Below, piece after piece: positions 10,067 to 20,857 of a stretch of DNA of 64,000 nucleotides. The position numbers and the translations under genes are program-made. The number at the start of each line of letters is the position of its first letter. Position 1 is the stretch's first letter. The notes under the pieces were generated by a model, which saw only the letters and a program-made list of their open reading frames with translations, did not search any database and was not told the DNA's origin. The stretch comes from Cladorrhinum sp. PSN259. Lineage: Eukaryota > Ascomycota > Sordariomycetes > Sordariales > Podosporaceae. The DNA lies in the NCBI GenBank assembly GCA_033725935.1, contig MU867063.1, positions 987,694-1,051,693 of the forward strand. Reading direction: 5' to 3'.

Positions 10067-12929
10067 ATGGATGACCTCTCTGGGCTTAATTGGTCCGCGC
10101 CCAACCCTGCGAAGAAGCCCACCCAGTCAATACCGACGATCCCCGCGACGGCCCTTTACCCTTCGCTACGCCCGACCCCCTCTCCCCTGAACTCTGGCCG
10201 AAATACACCCCTCTCGACACAAGGATCAGGGAGCGCCGCGTTTACAGCTCCGGCACCGGCTTCAAAACCAGCAGCCGACAGCTTCAGCAACCTCCTGAAC
10301 TTTGGAGCCGGAAAAAGCAACGCGAACTTGTCCCTAAGAGAGCGTCAAGAACAAATCGAGGCGGAGAAGCGTAAAAAGGAGGAGGAGAGACGGAAACAGG
10401 CGCAAGCACAGTTTGGAGATGGACGGTTCTTGGAGTCACTCGGACAGAACAACTCAGGGTCACTCAGGACTCCGTCACCCTCGATAGCCCCACCTCTAGT
10501 TGGCTTTGGTTCAAGCTCAGGATTTGGCCTGGGTTCGGGAGCTCAGAATGGAAAGACTATAGCAGGATCAGATGATGATCTTTTTGCCGCGTTTAAGGCT
10601 GAGACCAAGGTCGATAATTCCAGTCACTTCCCACCGCCGACATCCTCGCCAGCACCACGCACAGCATCCAAGGGTGACCTAGACTTGAGTAATGCAAATG
10701 CTTGGGGTAAACCGAGTAATGCAAATAATGGAGGATTCGGCGATGACGACGACGATCCGTTTGGTCTAAATCAGCTCAGTCAACCCAGAGCTAGGGCACC
10801 CCAGCCTCCTCCACCAGCTGACGACGACGACGACCTTCTTGGAGATTTGGGCAAGCCGGTGGAGCAAGTCAGGAAAAAGGCTGCGCCAACATTTTCGCGG
10901 GAACCTGAGCCAGGAAAAGCCATTGAAGATGATTCATCCTCAGATTCAGAACCAGAGCAACCCCCAGCAGGATCGGATGATCCATTTGACAGAGCCGTTG
11001 CCCAACTGGTAGATTACGGCTTCTCTGTTGAAGATGCAAGGAGAGGGTTGACCGAGAGTGGAGCTGGACTTGATGTTCAGGCTACAGTCAACTGGCTCTT
11101 GGATGATGCGCACAGGAAGGCGAAAGAGCAGGCCAAGGCAAAACGACGAGGCGGCGCTGGAGCACAGCCCAGTGGTAATGGTGAACGTGCCTCAAGCCAA
11201 TCTCGAAGTGGCGTCCCGGCGTGGATAGGGCCACTGCCTGGCGATGGTTCCAGGGGTAGAAATAATCAGTCTCCAGCCTCTGCCGACGGAGATTTCGCAA
11301 AGACTGCTGCTGCTGTAGGCACAACTTTTCTCAAAACTGCGAACAGCCTCTGGAAAACGGGACAGAAAAAGGTACAACAAGCTGTTGCCGAGTTTCAGCA
11401 GGAGGGAGGTGACCCCAATCAGCCAAAATGGATGCGATCCGCTCAACAGGAGCGTGTCGGTAGCGATTCCAGGAGACAAGTGCCAGATGTTACAGATGAA
11501 GCTCTGGTATTGGAAGGCCGAGGTAGCCTACCGGCACGAAAGCCTACCAGTATGGGCCAAGCAAGCCGGACGCCTAGCAATGCTCCGTCAAGGGAGCGAT
11601 CTCCAGCCTTACCTGTTCGCCCAGCTCAAAGCAGCCAACCCAAGTGGCAACAGCAATCACAGCCAGCACTTGACTCACGAGCTCGGCTTGCAAAACAAGC
11701 GGAAGAGGAGAACTTCCAGGCATATGTCAGCCCTTCGCGAAGGAAGAAGGGAACTCCGCAATCACAGCCCGCTGCTCCCGCACAATCGGAGCAGGACTTG
11801 CTGTTTGGTAGCTCAGTGGCGCCTACAACATCTAGGGCTACGCCTACGCCCCCTATCCGGTCTGCCCAACCTTCTCCCGCTCCTCGTCCCGCTGTGCGGC
11901 AGACTCCTACCCCAAGGCCTGCGCCCGCTCGCCCACCACGTCAAATTCCGCATCTATCCGCCATTGCACTCCAGTCCTCAAACAAGCACCGATTAGAAGG
12001 TACCGCTCATTTCAAACGCGGTGATTACGCAGCTGCTCATGCCTCCTATGCTTCTTCTCTGTCCGCCATTCCGCAAGATCATCCACTCGCTATTCTTTTA
12101 CTTTGCAACCGTGCCCTCACGGCCCTCAAGACGGGCGAACCACGCCAAGCAGTGTCGGATGCAGACGCTGCCATCAAGCTTATCGGCGAAGGTAAGGGCG
12201 AGGGTGAGCAGGTTGACGTACAGGTTGAAAATGGCAACACTGAGAAGCGTGAAATGCGCGAACTTTACGGCAAGGCTCTCACCCGTAAGGCTGAAGCCTT
12301 GGAGCAAATGGAGAAGTGGGCTGATGCATTGACTGTCTGGCAGCTCTGTGTCCAGTCAAATCTGGGCGGAGCCACGGCTGCGGCAGGTCGGCAAAGATGT
12401 CAGAAGGCGCTTGCTCCGAAGCCGGTGGTTCGTCCCGCAGCTGCCAGACCTGCGGCATCCCGTCCCAAGCCTACACCTACAGCTTCGGGTGCACAAAAGA
12501 GCGCAGAGGCGGTGCAGCGACTACGTGCGGCCAATCAAGCTGCCGCGCGGGAGGGAGATGAGAAGATCGCCCTCACTGACAAGGTTGACGCTCGTATTGC
12601 TGCATGGAGGGATGGAAAGAGGGATAACCTACGTGCCCTCCTGAGCAGCTTGGACAATGTTCTATGGGAGGGCAGTGGCTGGAAAAAGGTTGGGCTACAT
12701 GAATTGGTCATGGCCAACAAGGTCAAGATCGTTTATATGAAGGCCATTGCCAAGACGCATCCTGACAAGGTGAGTTCAATCTTTTAGTACTTTTTGATCC
12801 GACATCTCTTTAACTGGAAATCGGCAGATTGCGCAAGACGCCACGACAGAAGTCCGTATGATTGCAGGTACTGTGTTTAGCACCCTCAACGAGGCATGGG
12901 ACAAATTCAAGGCGCAAAATAATCTTTAA
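10067..12929 (+). CDS. SWA2: auxilin-like clathrin uncoating factor (UBA-TPR-J), 934 aa
   Basis: Exons 10067-12769 and 12828-12929; the 58-nt intron falls directly after the HPDK codons. The order of parts matches yeast Swa2/auxilin. An N-terminal disordered region carries adaptor/clathrin-type motifs (DDPFGL, DDDLLGDLG, later SEQDLLF). A UBA domain follows at about 305-345 (VDYGFSVEDARRGL), then a TPR region at about 637-790, and a C-terminal J domain with HPD at 898-900 and the auxilin-type ending NEAWDKFK from exon 2. The protein recruits Hsp70 to clathrin coats and stimulates its ATPase to strip coats from vesicles (family knowledge). Without splicing the J domain would be truncated at residue 906. 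It converges on UBC7. Confidence 0.93.
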
Positions 12930-13324
12930 GTTTAACTTTATATTCTCTCTGGGTCTCTAGAACTCGAATTCTTTCCCAGCGAAGCGAGCGAAGCATGGAT
13001 TAGGATGATTAAAAGGATATTATATGCCAAGCGAAGGGGCCGACAAAGTCGCCAGCAATATTGCACATGGATATGAATTAAGGAGATGAAAAGACCGAAA
13101 GCTAAATGAGACAATTGCAAACATTCAAATAGCCTGGAAAAAATATGAATAAAACCTCATCGCTTTCAAGCCAAAGAAAACAAAACCAAAACGCCGAAAC
13201 TCTTGTCTGCCGCCCAGGCCATGCAAAAGTACACACACAACACAGCAAGAAACTCCCGCCGTATCCTGCTTCCCTCCAACCCAACACGTATCTCAGTCGC
13301 CATTTATTCACTGATTCCTTCGTT
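12930..13324. other. convergent 3' spacer
   Basis: About 400 bp between the stop codons of SWA2 (+) and UBC7 (-). It should hold both 3' UTRs. No other feature recognised. Confidence 0.5.
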
Positions 13325-13898
13325 TCAGAGACCCAACATCCGCCTCACCCCATCCCGCACCTTTTGCTCGTACTCGTCTCTCCGCTCTCGCCACATCTTT
13401 GCTGCCTCGACATTCGCGGGACTCTCATCGTTTGGCTCGGCAAGCATGCTCATGACTGAGATTAGAATCTTTTCGACGCTCTGGATGGGCGACCAGCGCT
13501 CGGAGGCGTGCTCGTAGTGGTTTGGGTCGTCTCCGGGTGGGTGGAGGATTGAAATGCAGACGTTGCCGTTTGTGTATACTATTGTAGTCCCAAGTCAATA
13601 TCTCCAAGAGGTAGCAAAGAGCGTAATGAAGCGTAGAAGGAAACATACCATTAGGATGCCACACCTCACCCAAAAACCTCATGGTTGGCGGGGCGAGGGG
13701 ATAGTCTTTGGGAAATTTAAGCTCGGCGGGGAAGACGCCTCCCTCGAAGGGGGTTCCCTCTGGTCCTTGGATGAGTGCTTCCCAGTGTAGGAGGTCATCT
13801 TCGGATATGGGACCGGCGGTGATGCCCTCGGGTGGGTTGTTGGTTAGGGCGCGGTATTCTTGGAGAAGACGGCGGTGGGCTGTTGATTGGGACGACAT
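13325..13898 (-). CDS. UBC7: ubiquitin-conjugating enzyme E2, Ubc7/UBE2G type (167 aa)
   Basis: Exons 13898-13649 and 13578-13325, with a 70-nt GT-AG intron that splits the Gly/Val position after HPN. The first ATG with E2 homology (MSSQSTAHRRLL) is at 13898; an upstream in-frame ATG at 13952 would add 18 residues that do not resemble the family. The E2 core shows HPN followed by NGNVCISILH with the catalytic Cys, then the acidic loop insertion GDDPNHYEHASERWSP that is diagnostic of the Ubc7/UBE2G class. Full length is normal (yeast Ubc7 is 165 aa). Ubc7 works with ER ligases Hrd1 and Doa10, bound through Cue1, to mark misfolded ER proteins. Another ERAD E2, UBC6, lies 39 kb away in this window. 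Confidence 0.96.
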
Positions 13899-14356
13899 CG
13901 TAGTTGAATTATTTTTTGTGTGTATTTCGAATTTCAAAAGCTGGGGGATCAAGTAAAATTATAATAGGAGGTCAGTAAGTAAGGAGAAGAAGAGAGCGGG
14001 AAAGTTGGAGAAGTTGGAGATGTGAGAGTTGTTGTTTGACAAAGCAATGTTGCAAGTTGGCGGGGTGTTCAAATCCGGGGGCAAGGTGAACTGGCCCGTT
14101 GTATTTAGCGTCACCGACAGGGGGGATATCCCCTGACTCTGGGGAAGCTTTGAACCTTGTAAAAGAGCTTGGCGTGTGGAAGCTGCCGGAAAGATCCGGC
14201 TAAAAAAACATCCATGGATGGGAATTCGCTGCCAATTGCAAGGAACTCTCCCCACACTTGAGCGGGCTGTTGCGACAGCTTCCTGGCAACCCAAACACCG
14301 CAACCCGAATAGATTGATAGCTTCAAGCTTTCGCGGGTTTTTGAATATTACTCGCC
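13899..14356. promoter_or_regulatory. divergent promoter region of UBC7 and the Mmc1-like gene
   Basis: A 458-bp region shared by two divergently transcribed genes. It contains a perfect 12-bp palindrome GGGGATATCCCC at 14122-14133, whose arms read AGGGG/CCCCT-like in both directions, the core of fungal stress-response (STRE) sites. Regulation by stress factors is inference. Confidence 0.4.
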
Positions 14357-16333
14357 ATGGCGCCAGCATTGGCCCTCAGGAGGGCGCTGGGTAGAAATGC
14401 GCTCGCCAATAGATTACCTGGAATCAACAAAAACAGCCCCTCAATATGTCTCTTTTGTTCACTATCAACATTTCGACGACCTTTACGACCGTCTCTACCA
14501 TCTAAGCCAGACCTAGGGGAAGCCGCACTGGCCGCCACACTTACCGGTTCCCGGCGATTCCAATCTACGGATCTCCCAGACGATCCTTACTCCTACAATC
14601 AATTATCACAAGTACAGCTTCGCGCCGAGCTCGCCGCTCGCCTGCAAGAGCTACAATCCCAGTTCCCGGACCTCGTTCAGCCCGATCGGTTAAAACTCGC
14701 CCTCCGTAATCTTTCAGAAATGCCTGGCCAAGAATCGATCCGGATTGCGATACTTAACCCTTATACCCAGTCAGCACCTTCCGATCCTTCCGAAAACGCC
14801 GAGTACAGGTCAGCCGGGGACACAACCGTGAAACAACTCGTGCGCGCAACCCTGGCGGACGAGCTCAGTGTCCAATCAGAATGGGAGAGACAATTGGAAG
14901 AACATGACCTCGAACATAACCCACTAATTCTTCGGGTACAGCCAAACACTGGTGAACAGGGGAAGCTAGCAGAAGGGAAGAAAGAGGGTTCCATTCCAGA
15001 AATTGTAGCAACATCGCCAACTCTTGGCAGGTTAGGTCTGGAACTTCTTCTCTCGAGAGTTAGTTTACCGAAGCATCAGGGCCTGGATGTTCGGTCCCTT
15101 CAAGATTCGCTGCTTGTACCAAAGGTGCACCAACATGGCTCGCAGGAAATCGACTTTGATAGCGTTAGGGAAACGAGTGATGTGGCTACGCCTGTGCACT
15201 ATACGCTATTGGTGAGAAAGGGGCTAACTGGAGCCCTCGAGGCGATTCGGCTCTTGGAAAATGCAGGAGACAACTACGTGGTAGAACAAGCGGTGGATCT
15301 TAAGACGACTATGACTGAAGGTGAACTTGAGGGCAAGCACCCGGCCTTCATCAGGCTGAATGTTGACGCTGCCAACAAAGGCCTGGAGGCCATGCGAACA
15401 GGGGACGTTGATTTGTTCATGGACAAGTGGTTGGAAGGGAACGCCAGTAAGATTAGGGATTGGTTGAAGCAAAAGTCTGCCCATCATGACGATGGAAACA
15501 GACCCGAGAGGGCAAAGCCTGCCGTAACGAACTTGGTTGAGTCGCTGCTGGAAAGGGCCCGTTCACAAGTTGGACAGAACAAGCGCTTAATCCAGTCCGT
15601 GGCAGGAGCTGACATTGGCCGGCTGCAAAAGTCTCTCGAAGGCTGGGCGGAGAAAGCTCACGAGGAATTGCAGCAGCAGCTAAATGTCGCTGTTACCAAG
15701 CGGTCTTGGAGAAAGTTGAGCTGGTGGAAGCTCTTTTGGCGCGCCGACGACGTCGGTAGAATCACTTCCGACATGGTGGCCGAGCACTTCTTGCCGCAGG
15801 CGGAAAAGAGCATCATCCACCTTACCGGGCGCATTTATGAAGCAGTCACCAAGGCTGGCAAAGACCTCCAGCAGCCCGGATATGAGAGCCCGGAAAATAC
15901 CTCAGCGCAATGGCCAATACAAATCCCATACACCAGGAACCTTATCCAAGAACATACCGTTCCGTCGCTGCAATCTCTAGCACAAAAGCTGGTCATCAGG
16001 TCAGCGGGTATCTCGGGCCTAAGCGCAGGTCTGGCTGGCCTTTCCTACTTTTACGCAGCCGGAGCGTACGAGTGTGGCGCAATCGCGGCCCTGGGTGTAA
16101 TATTGAGCTTTAGGCAGATTCAAAGCAGATGGGAGAAGGCTCAGCGGTATTGGGAGATTGAAGTTCGCGAGGAAGGGCGGAAAGCAATCCGTGCGACTGA
16201 GAACAGCATCAATGGGATGCTCAACTGGGCTTCAGAGGGCCAGCTCGTAGAGACTCAGAGGAAGCAGGAAGAGGAGGCTGAGAGGGCAATGGAGATTATT
16301 CAGAGAGCCCAGGAGGCGCTTAAGCGGCTTTGA
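14357..16333 (+). CDS. mitochondrial membrane protein, Mmc1-like (658 aa)
   Basis: A single-exon gene starting at the first ATG. The N-terminus (to about residue 70) is rich in Arg, Ala, Leu and Ser with few acidic residues and ends near RRFQS, a good mitochondrial presequence. The middle is largely helical and charged. A Trp-rich segment at about 451-468 (WWKLFWRADDV) precedes two close hydrophobic stretches at about 548-582 (SAGISGLSAGLAGLSYFYAAG and following), then a long charged helix to the C-terminus. This arrangement resembles the fungal Mmc1 family, mitochondrial proteins described as dynamin-related without GTPase motifs; indeed no P-loop is visible. The family assignment is from remembered similarity of layout and C-terminal sequence, so it is moderate. 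Location in the inner membrane is inferred. Confidence 0.65.
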   Translation: MAPALALRRALGRNALANRLPGINKNSPSICLFCSLSTFRRPLRPSLPSKPDLGEAALAATLTGSRRFQSTDLPDDPYSYNQLSQVQLRAELAARLQELQSQFPDLVQPDRLKLALRNLSEMPGQESIRIAILNPYTQSAPSDPSENAEYRSAGDTTVKQLVRATLADELSVQSEWERQLEEHDLEHNPLILRVQPNTGEQGKLAEGKKEGSIPEIVATSPTLGRLGLELLLSRVSLPKHQGLDVRSLQDSLLVPKVHQHGSQEIDFDSVRETSDVATPVHYTLLVRKGLTGALEAIRLLENAGDNYVVEQAVDLKTTMTEGELEGKHPAFIRLNVDAANKGLEAMRTGDVDLFMDKWLEGNASKIRDWLKQKSAHHDDGNRPERAKPAVTNLVESLLERARSQVGQNKRLIQSVAGADIGRLQKSLEGWAEKAHEELQQQLNVAVTKRSWRKLSWWKLFWRADDVGRITSDMVAEHFLPQAEKSIIHLTGRIYEAVTKAGKDLQQPGYESPENTSAQWPIQIPYTRNLIQEHTVPSLQSLAQKLVIRSAGISGLSAGLAGLSYFYAAGAYECGAIAALGVILSFRQIQSRWEKAQRYWEIEVREEGRKAIRATENSINGMLNWASEGQLVETQRKQEEEAERAMEIIQRAQEALKRL

Positions 16334-16973
16334 GGAGAAGGAGAAGGAATCAAAAAAGTATATATTGGCCGGTTAGCAGGGCAAGAGGAGCTCTCTCGCC
16401 GTGTATTACACCCTGTATCTGTATATGTTTCAATTCTAGTATAAGTCTAGACTGGACTAAAAGAGGTCTTGATGTTTGGCTTGTCGGGTTGTCAGCCCGA
16501 CGAAGCATCAAGAAGCAAATATCACACAAACACACTCATATACAGCCAGACATGAAACGCTTGAAGACACGCACACTGGCCAGTTCATAGATCCGTACCT
16601 CTCTTTGGATTGCTTCCTGGCGACCATCTGCGGGCTTGACAGCAGATAGTTGATTCTTTCGTAGCCCATGTGAGTGCTCTTCATCACCCCAATCTTCAGA
16701 ATAATCCCCATCACCACTTACGGAAAAAAACTGCAACACTGCTTATGATGATTTCTTTCCCCCCTTTCTATCCCACTTGCCACTATCTTCTTCACCCGCC
16801 CCTAAATCTCAAATCTTCTTTCTTCTTGCCCTTAACAGAAACCCATAACAAAAAATACAAGGAAAACATAAACCGCCCCATTTTCCTAAACGCCAAATAC
16901 TCTGGTGAGAAAATTAATGCTTTTTCTGATGATTCGTTTCATTGCCTCCTCCTGCCGCTTTACGGGTCTGCTC
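16334..16973. other. convergent 3' spacer
   Basis: 640 bp between the stop codons of the Mmc1-like gene (+) and SMD3 (-). Small overlapping ORFs only; no RNA gene or repeat recognised. Confidence 0.5.
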
Positions 16974-17508
16974 CTATCTCCCAACACCGCCGCCAGGGGC
17001 TCCTCTACCGCCTGCCCGCGCCCTGCTCACTGTTGCTCTTCCTCTTGCCAAACCGACACCTCTGCCGCGAGCGTTGCGGCTTCGGAACATTGGTGCATTC
17101 CTATGGTGGTCACGAGATTAGCATTGTGTAGGTTATTTGGAAGGCAAGGAATGTAAAAGATTTACCTCAGCATATCGGGTACGATAAAGAAACGAACGTG
17201 GCTGCCGCGGATGTAGACCTGCTCGAGATGGCTGACGCGGCCGTCGCGCGCCGTGACGGTGATGTCTTTGAGCTGGACGTTCATGTTGTCTTCGGCTTCG
17301 ATCAGCTTGCCGCGGTATGTCTGACCGGAGGTGATTTCGAGGGTTACGATGTGACCCTTTGAGAGTAAAAAGTTAGTTTAGTTTATTATTTTATTATCGT
17401 AAGTAAATGCGCGCTCGCAACGCGCGCCAAAATATGGGATCTGATGAGGACGGAACGAACCTGGGCCTCGTTCAGGAGCTTGATTGGGATGCCAATTGTG
17501 GACGTCAT
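16974..17508 (-). CDS. SMD3: small nuclear ribonucleoprotein SmD3 (121 aa)
   Basis: Three exons: 17508-17461, 17356-17166 and 17100-16974, with GT-AG introns of 104 and 65 nt. No single exon makes a long ORF, so the gene is visible only after splicing. The product starts MTSTIGIPIKLLNEAQ, then has Sm motif 1 (GHIVTLEITSGQTYRGKL, EAEDNMNVQL), Sm motif 2 (VYIRGSHVRFFIVPDML) and an Arg/Gly tail (ARGRGVGLARGRATVSRARA) as expected for symmetric dimethylation. SmD3 is one of the seven Sm proteins forming the ring on U1, U2, U4 and U5 snRNAs and pairs with SmB. Length and order match the family well, and the splice junctions are fixed by conserved residues. Confidence 0.97.
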
Positions 17509-18814
17509 TTTGGCGGTTTAGTTTGGTTTAATCGTTCGGATTTGAAGATATATTTTGCTGGGGATAGAATCCGGTAAGTTGTGGGTGGTATATCGAGATA
17601 TGCCGTCGCCGTTTGTCCTTGGGGAAATGGGAATGCGCGCGGTCGGAGCTGTCTCGTCGCGCTCTCAGTTTGTCAGTGGTGGTCGTTTTTCCGCTGTGGT
17701 TGATGGGCTTGGCGCACCGTTGATGGCCCCACTTTTTGGCGCTGGATCCCAGGGGGTCCAGTGGCGTATCGGCCTTATCGAAAGTCAATTGACCCCTCCT
17801 CCATCGAACATCATCACCATTGGATCCAGATGTGCTTCACATTTCAATATTCATCTTTTTGCAAGACATTTACGACACTGCAAGACGACTGACTCATCGA
17901 TATTCGCCAGCTCATTCAGAACATACAACCTTCAAGAGTCGGATGTGTTCGGGATGGTCACCGCCAAAAGCATCCTTGGAAGCCTTCAACGGACTGTTCG
18001 CCAGTGATATCTTGCATTCTCCTCACATCAACTGGATCCTGAATACTCCACGAGTCTCCTGCCAAGATCGGTCCGAGATGTCAGATGAGGCTCATCCGCA
18101 ATCTTCGGTGTTTAACAAGCCTTTCTATTGGAGACACCATCGGATAGCTAAGATGTGGAATGCACTCTGCATCCTTCCGCCTTTTCTTTATATAAAGGAT
18201 GGATAGTTGTCATCTCCTGGCTGGAGAAACTGCGCATAACATCATGTGAGATCACGGCGAGTGTTACCCTGTTTCGTTGACCGCGGGTGCGGTCCTGGAT
18301 CTGCGTTGGCATCGTCGGGCACCAAACAGCCGCGTAGGGCTGCTCTGATAGGCTGGAAATTGCCTATTGAAAGATCACCCAAGTCCCTTCGACGACTAGT
18401 CATGCACGACCCGACTCATAACTCACCATTTCTTTGTGCAGAACCATGGTACTTGGCTCGACCGCAGACGAAGTGAGTGTGATGGGTCTCATGATTCGGC
18501 ATCCAACTGCTACTGCGCTTCTGAAATCATATGTATTATGCGGCTCACGGCCGGTTCTTCTTCCGTTCGCCCTTCTGCCGGTATTATTTCGTTCTCTCCA
18601 GAGGCTATGGGTATATAGGCAGCCGTTTCCACTCTTGCATTAGTCTTGCAAGCTAGTCGCCTTGATCTCCATATTGTATAAACATCGACTTCCTGTAAAC
18701 AATATTTGGGTTTGCCTCATATCAAACGTCTTCACTTTAAGAAATCAAGCGAGGCTGTCAAGTGCAGTCAGTAACAGTTAATACAATCTTTTCTTTTCTT
18801 CACCACTTTTCAAG
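17509..18814. other. divergent intergenic region, 1.3 kb
   Basis: Upstream of SMD3 (-) and of the 443-residue hypothetical gene (+). A perfect palindromic TATA-type string CTTTATATAAAG lies at 18186-18197, and another TATA-like string (GTATATAGG) near 18608. The longest ORF (150 codons from 17555) has no recognisable feature and overlaps others. No RNA gene seen. Confidence 0.45.
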
Positions 18815-20209
18815 ATGGCCTCAAAAAATCGAGAATACAAGGTGACAGCAGGTCCAAGTTGGTTTTCATTTTGGCCGCCTATTCCTCCCCCTGTCCGAGA
18901 CAAAGTCGAGCCATCACCAACATACAGCGTCCCTAAACCCCTTCGCCATCCAAAGATGCCTGCAATTTCTGAGGAGCCAAACCGGTCAAAATCACCAACT
19001 GTCTCAAAGTCAAGAGCAGGCACAGTCAAGGGAAAGAAGTCGATTAAGAGATCTGAAAGCAAGAAGTCATCAAGGAAGAAGTCAGAATCTACGAAGCAGG
19101 AATCCAGGAGAACGGAGTTGAGAGAGTCGAGGATTAGGGAGATAGAGGATAGAAAGGCATATGGCAAGGAGATAGACACTCACGGGACAGAGTTATCGAA
19201 GCGGGAAACAAACAAAGCGGATATGAATGTACCAGAAATCAAAGTTACAGAACCCGAGGACTCAGAACCATGGTCAGAATGGTATGTAGGCGAGGATCGT
19301 CAACATCTCTGGCGAGCAAGACAGCTCCCTGACGGTATGTTGCAATTTCCCAGCCCTCAAAGCCCTTAACTATCACTAAAGCTTTGTTCCGAGTCAGGTA
19401 CCTGGGACTACGAATACCGACCACTCGAAGGACAACCAGGCCAGCCCCGCAGCAGATCACAAGAGACAACCACAACCACAACAACATACATGACCCATTC
19501 AAGCCAGAGCGCCGATGCCCCCTTTTATCCAGGACTATCACCACCAGCAAGCAGCCTCGGCCGTGGTCCACGCGCGCGCTCGTCGCCAAAAACCTCCTAC
19601 CCAACAATAATCACAACCTCAACCGGCCGACCAACAGAGAGATATCCCACCTCCTCTCCCCGAGCTTCAGACTTTTTGGTTAAAGAAGACCTTCCGATCC
19701 TCACCATAACCGCTGGTCCTGAGCCTTCTTCTTCACTTCCCGCTCCTCCAACCTTTCAGTCTCTCGTTGTCCCCCAACAAACAAGACTCCCAATCCACCC
19801 GAAACGCCCAGTAGGACCAGTGATGTGGCTCCTACAAGAAGGCGCCCGCAGCCGGAAATCTAACAAATCTGGATCCGCCAATATCACCACGACGAAACTA
19901 TTTTCTCCCGACAGTTTTACTCTTCCGATCGGGGGGCACGACGACGACCCTCTTAACCCCGGACACCCTCCAGTCCAAGCACCTCCTGGACAACAGCAAC
20001 AGCAACCAACCCCACAGCAAATAGCGCAAATAACAAAAACCCGAACCGCCTACGCCAAGAAGCTCGACAAGAAGATCAAGTCGGAAAAGGTGACGAGGAT
20101 GGACCCCCGCAAGAGGATAAAGACGTGGCTGAAGCAGGTCTCTGCCCAGACAAATCCCCAAAATATCTTGATTCCGCTGGACGAGGATGGGTTTCCTGTT
20201 TATCGATGA
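18815..20209 (+). CDS. uncharacterised basic, proline-rich protein (443 aa)
   Basis: Exons 18815-19334 and 19398-20209, with a 63-nt GT-AG intron. Splicing joins the codons for LPDG to TWDYEYRPL, giving one coherent stretch. Residues 1-60 are proline-rich, 60-120 are very rich in Lys, Arg, Ser and Glu (probable helix, possible nuclear signal), and 145-185 form the only ordered-looking segment (SEWYVGEDRQHLWRARQL then PDGTWDYEY). After that come Ser/Thr/Pro-rich sequence, a short Gln run (PPGQQQQQPTPQQ), a basic segment (KKLDKKIKSEKVTRMDPRKR) and an ending DEDGFPVYR. No family is recognised. The aromatic segment split by the intron is the best candidate for a conserved domain. There is no signal peptide or membrane segment. 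Confidence 0.8.
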
Positions 20210-20857
20210 TTTTTTTTAATTTTTTAATTTTTTTACTGATTACACAAAACAAATACCCCTTTTTCTATGTAATTTGTTTATTATTTCTTTCATGTCTCAA
20301 ACAAACACGCAACGACGCATACTTTTTTTGGTTTTGTTGTTTCTTTTGTTGTTTCTTTTGTATGTACTTATCCGCGGTGTTCAGTTGCTTGGGAGAGAGG
20401 AATCTCGGTGGCGAGGTGAGCGAGTTGTGACTTTTTTTCTGAGGAGTGGCTGGCCATGAGATATATGGCAAGAGGATGATAAGTCATATGAACCAGAGAA
20501 GGATTTGGATTTCATTTGTTTCTTTATTTATTTTCACAAGATACCCATGGTTTCCAATTCAAGCAAGTAATTCAATCTAGCACATTTCTATCTACCATCC
20601 TCTTTTGTGAGCATGAGGTCGCGCCGCCATCTACGTACTTGTAGTTTTTCCGATGATACACGAGAACATACTCTTTATATTATGATTCGCTTCCAAAATG
20701 CAAAGCAATGCAAATGGTTTGTTAGATGAACCCGCTCTATGGTCGCAATCTACATAGTTCGAAATGTATCCGTATCCGTATATGGATATCATATCCGCAA
20801 AAAAAAAATCATACAAGCATTCTACACATTACATACTGGCCCTGGCCTCTTGGCCAT
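20210..20857. other. convergent 3' spacer
   Basis: About 650 bp between the 443-residue hypothetical gene (+) and APE1 (-). It starts with T-rich runs just after the stop codon and contains GTTGTTTCTTTT-like short repeats near 20335-20360 and GTATCC repeats near 20766-20785. Probably 3' UTRs; no gene recognised. Confidence 0.5.
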
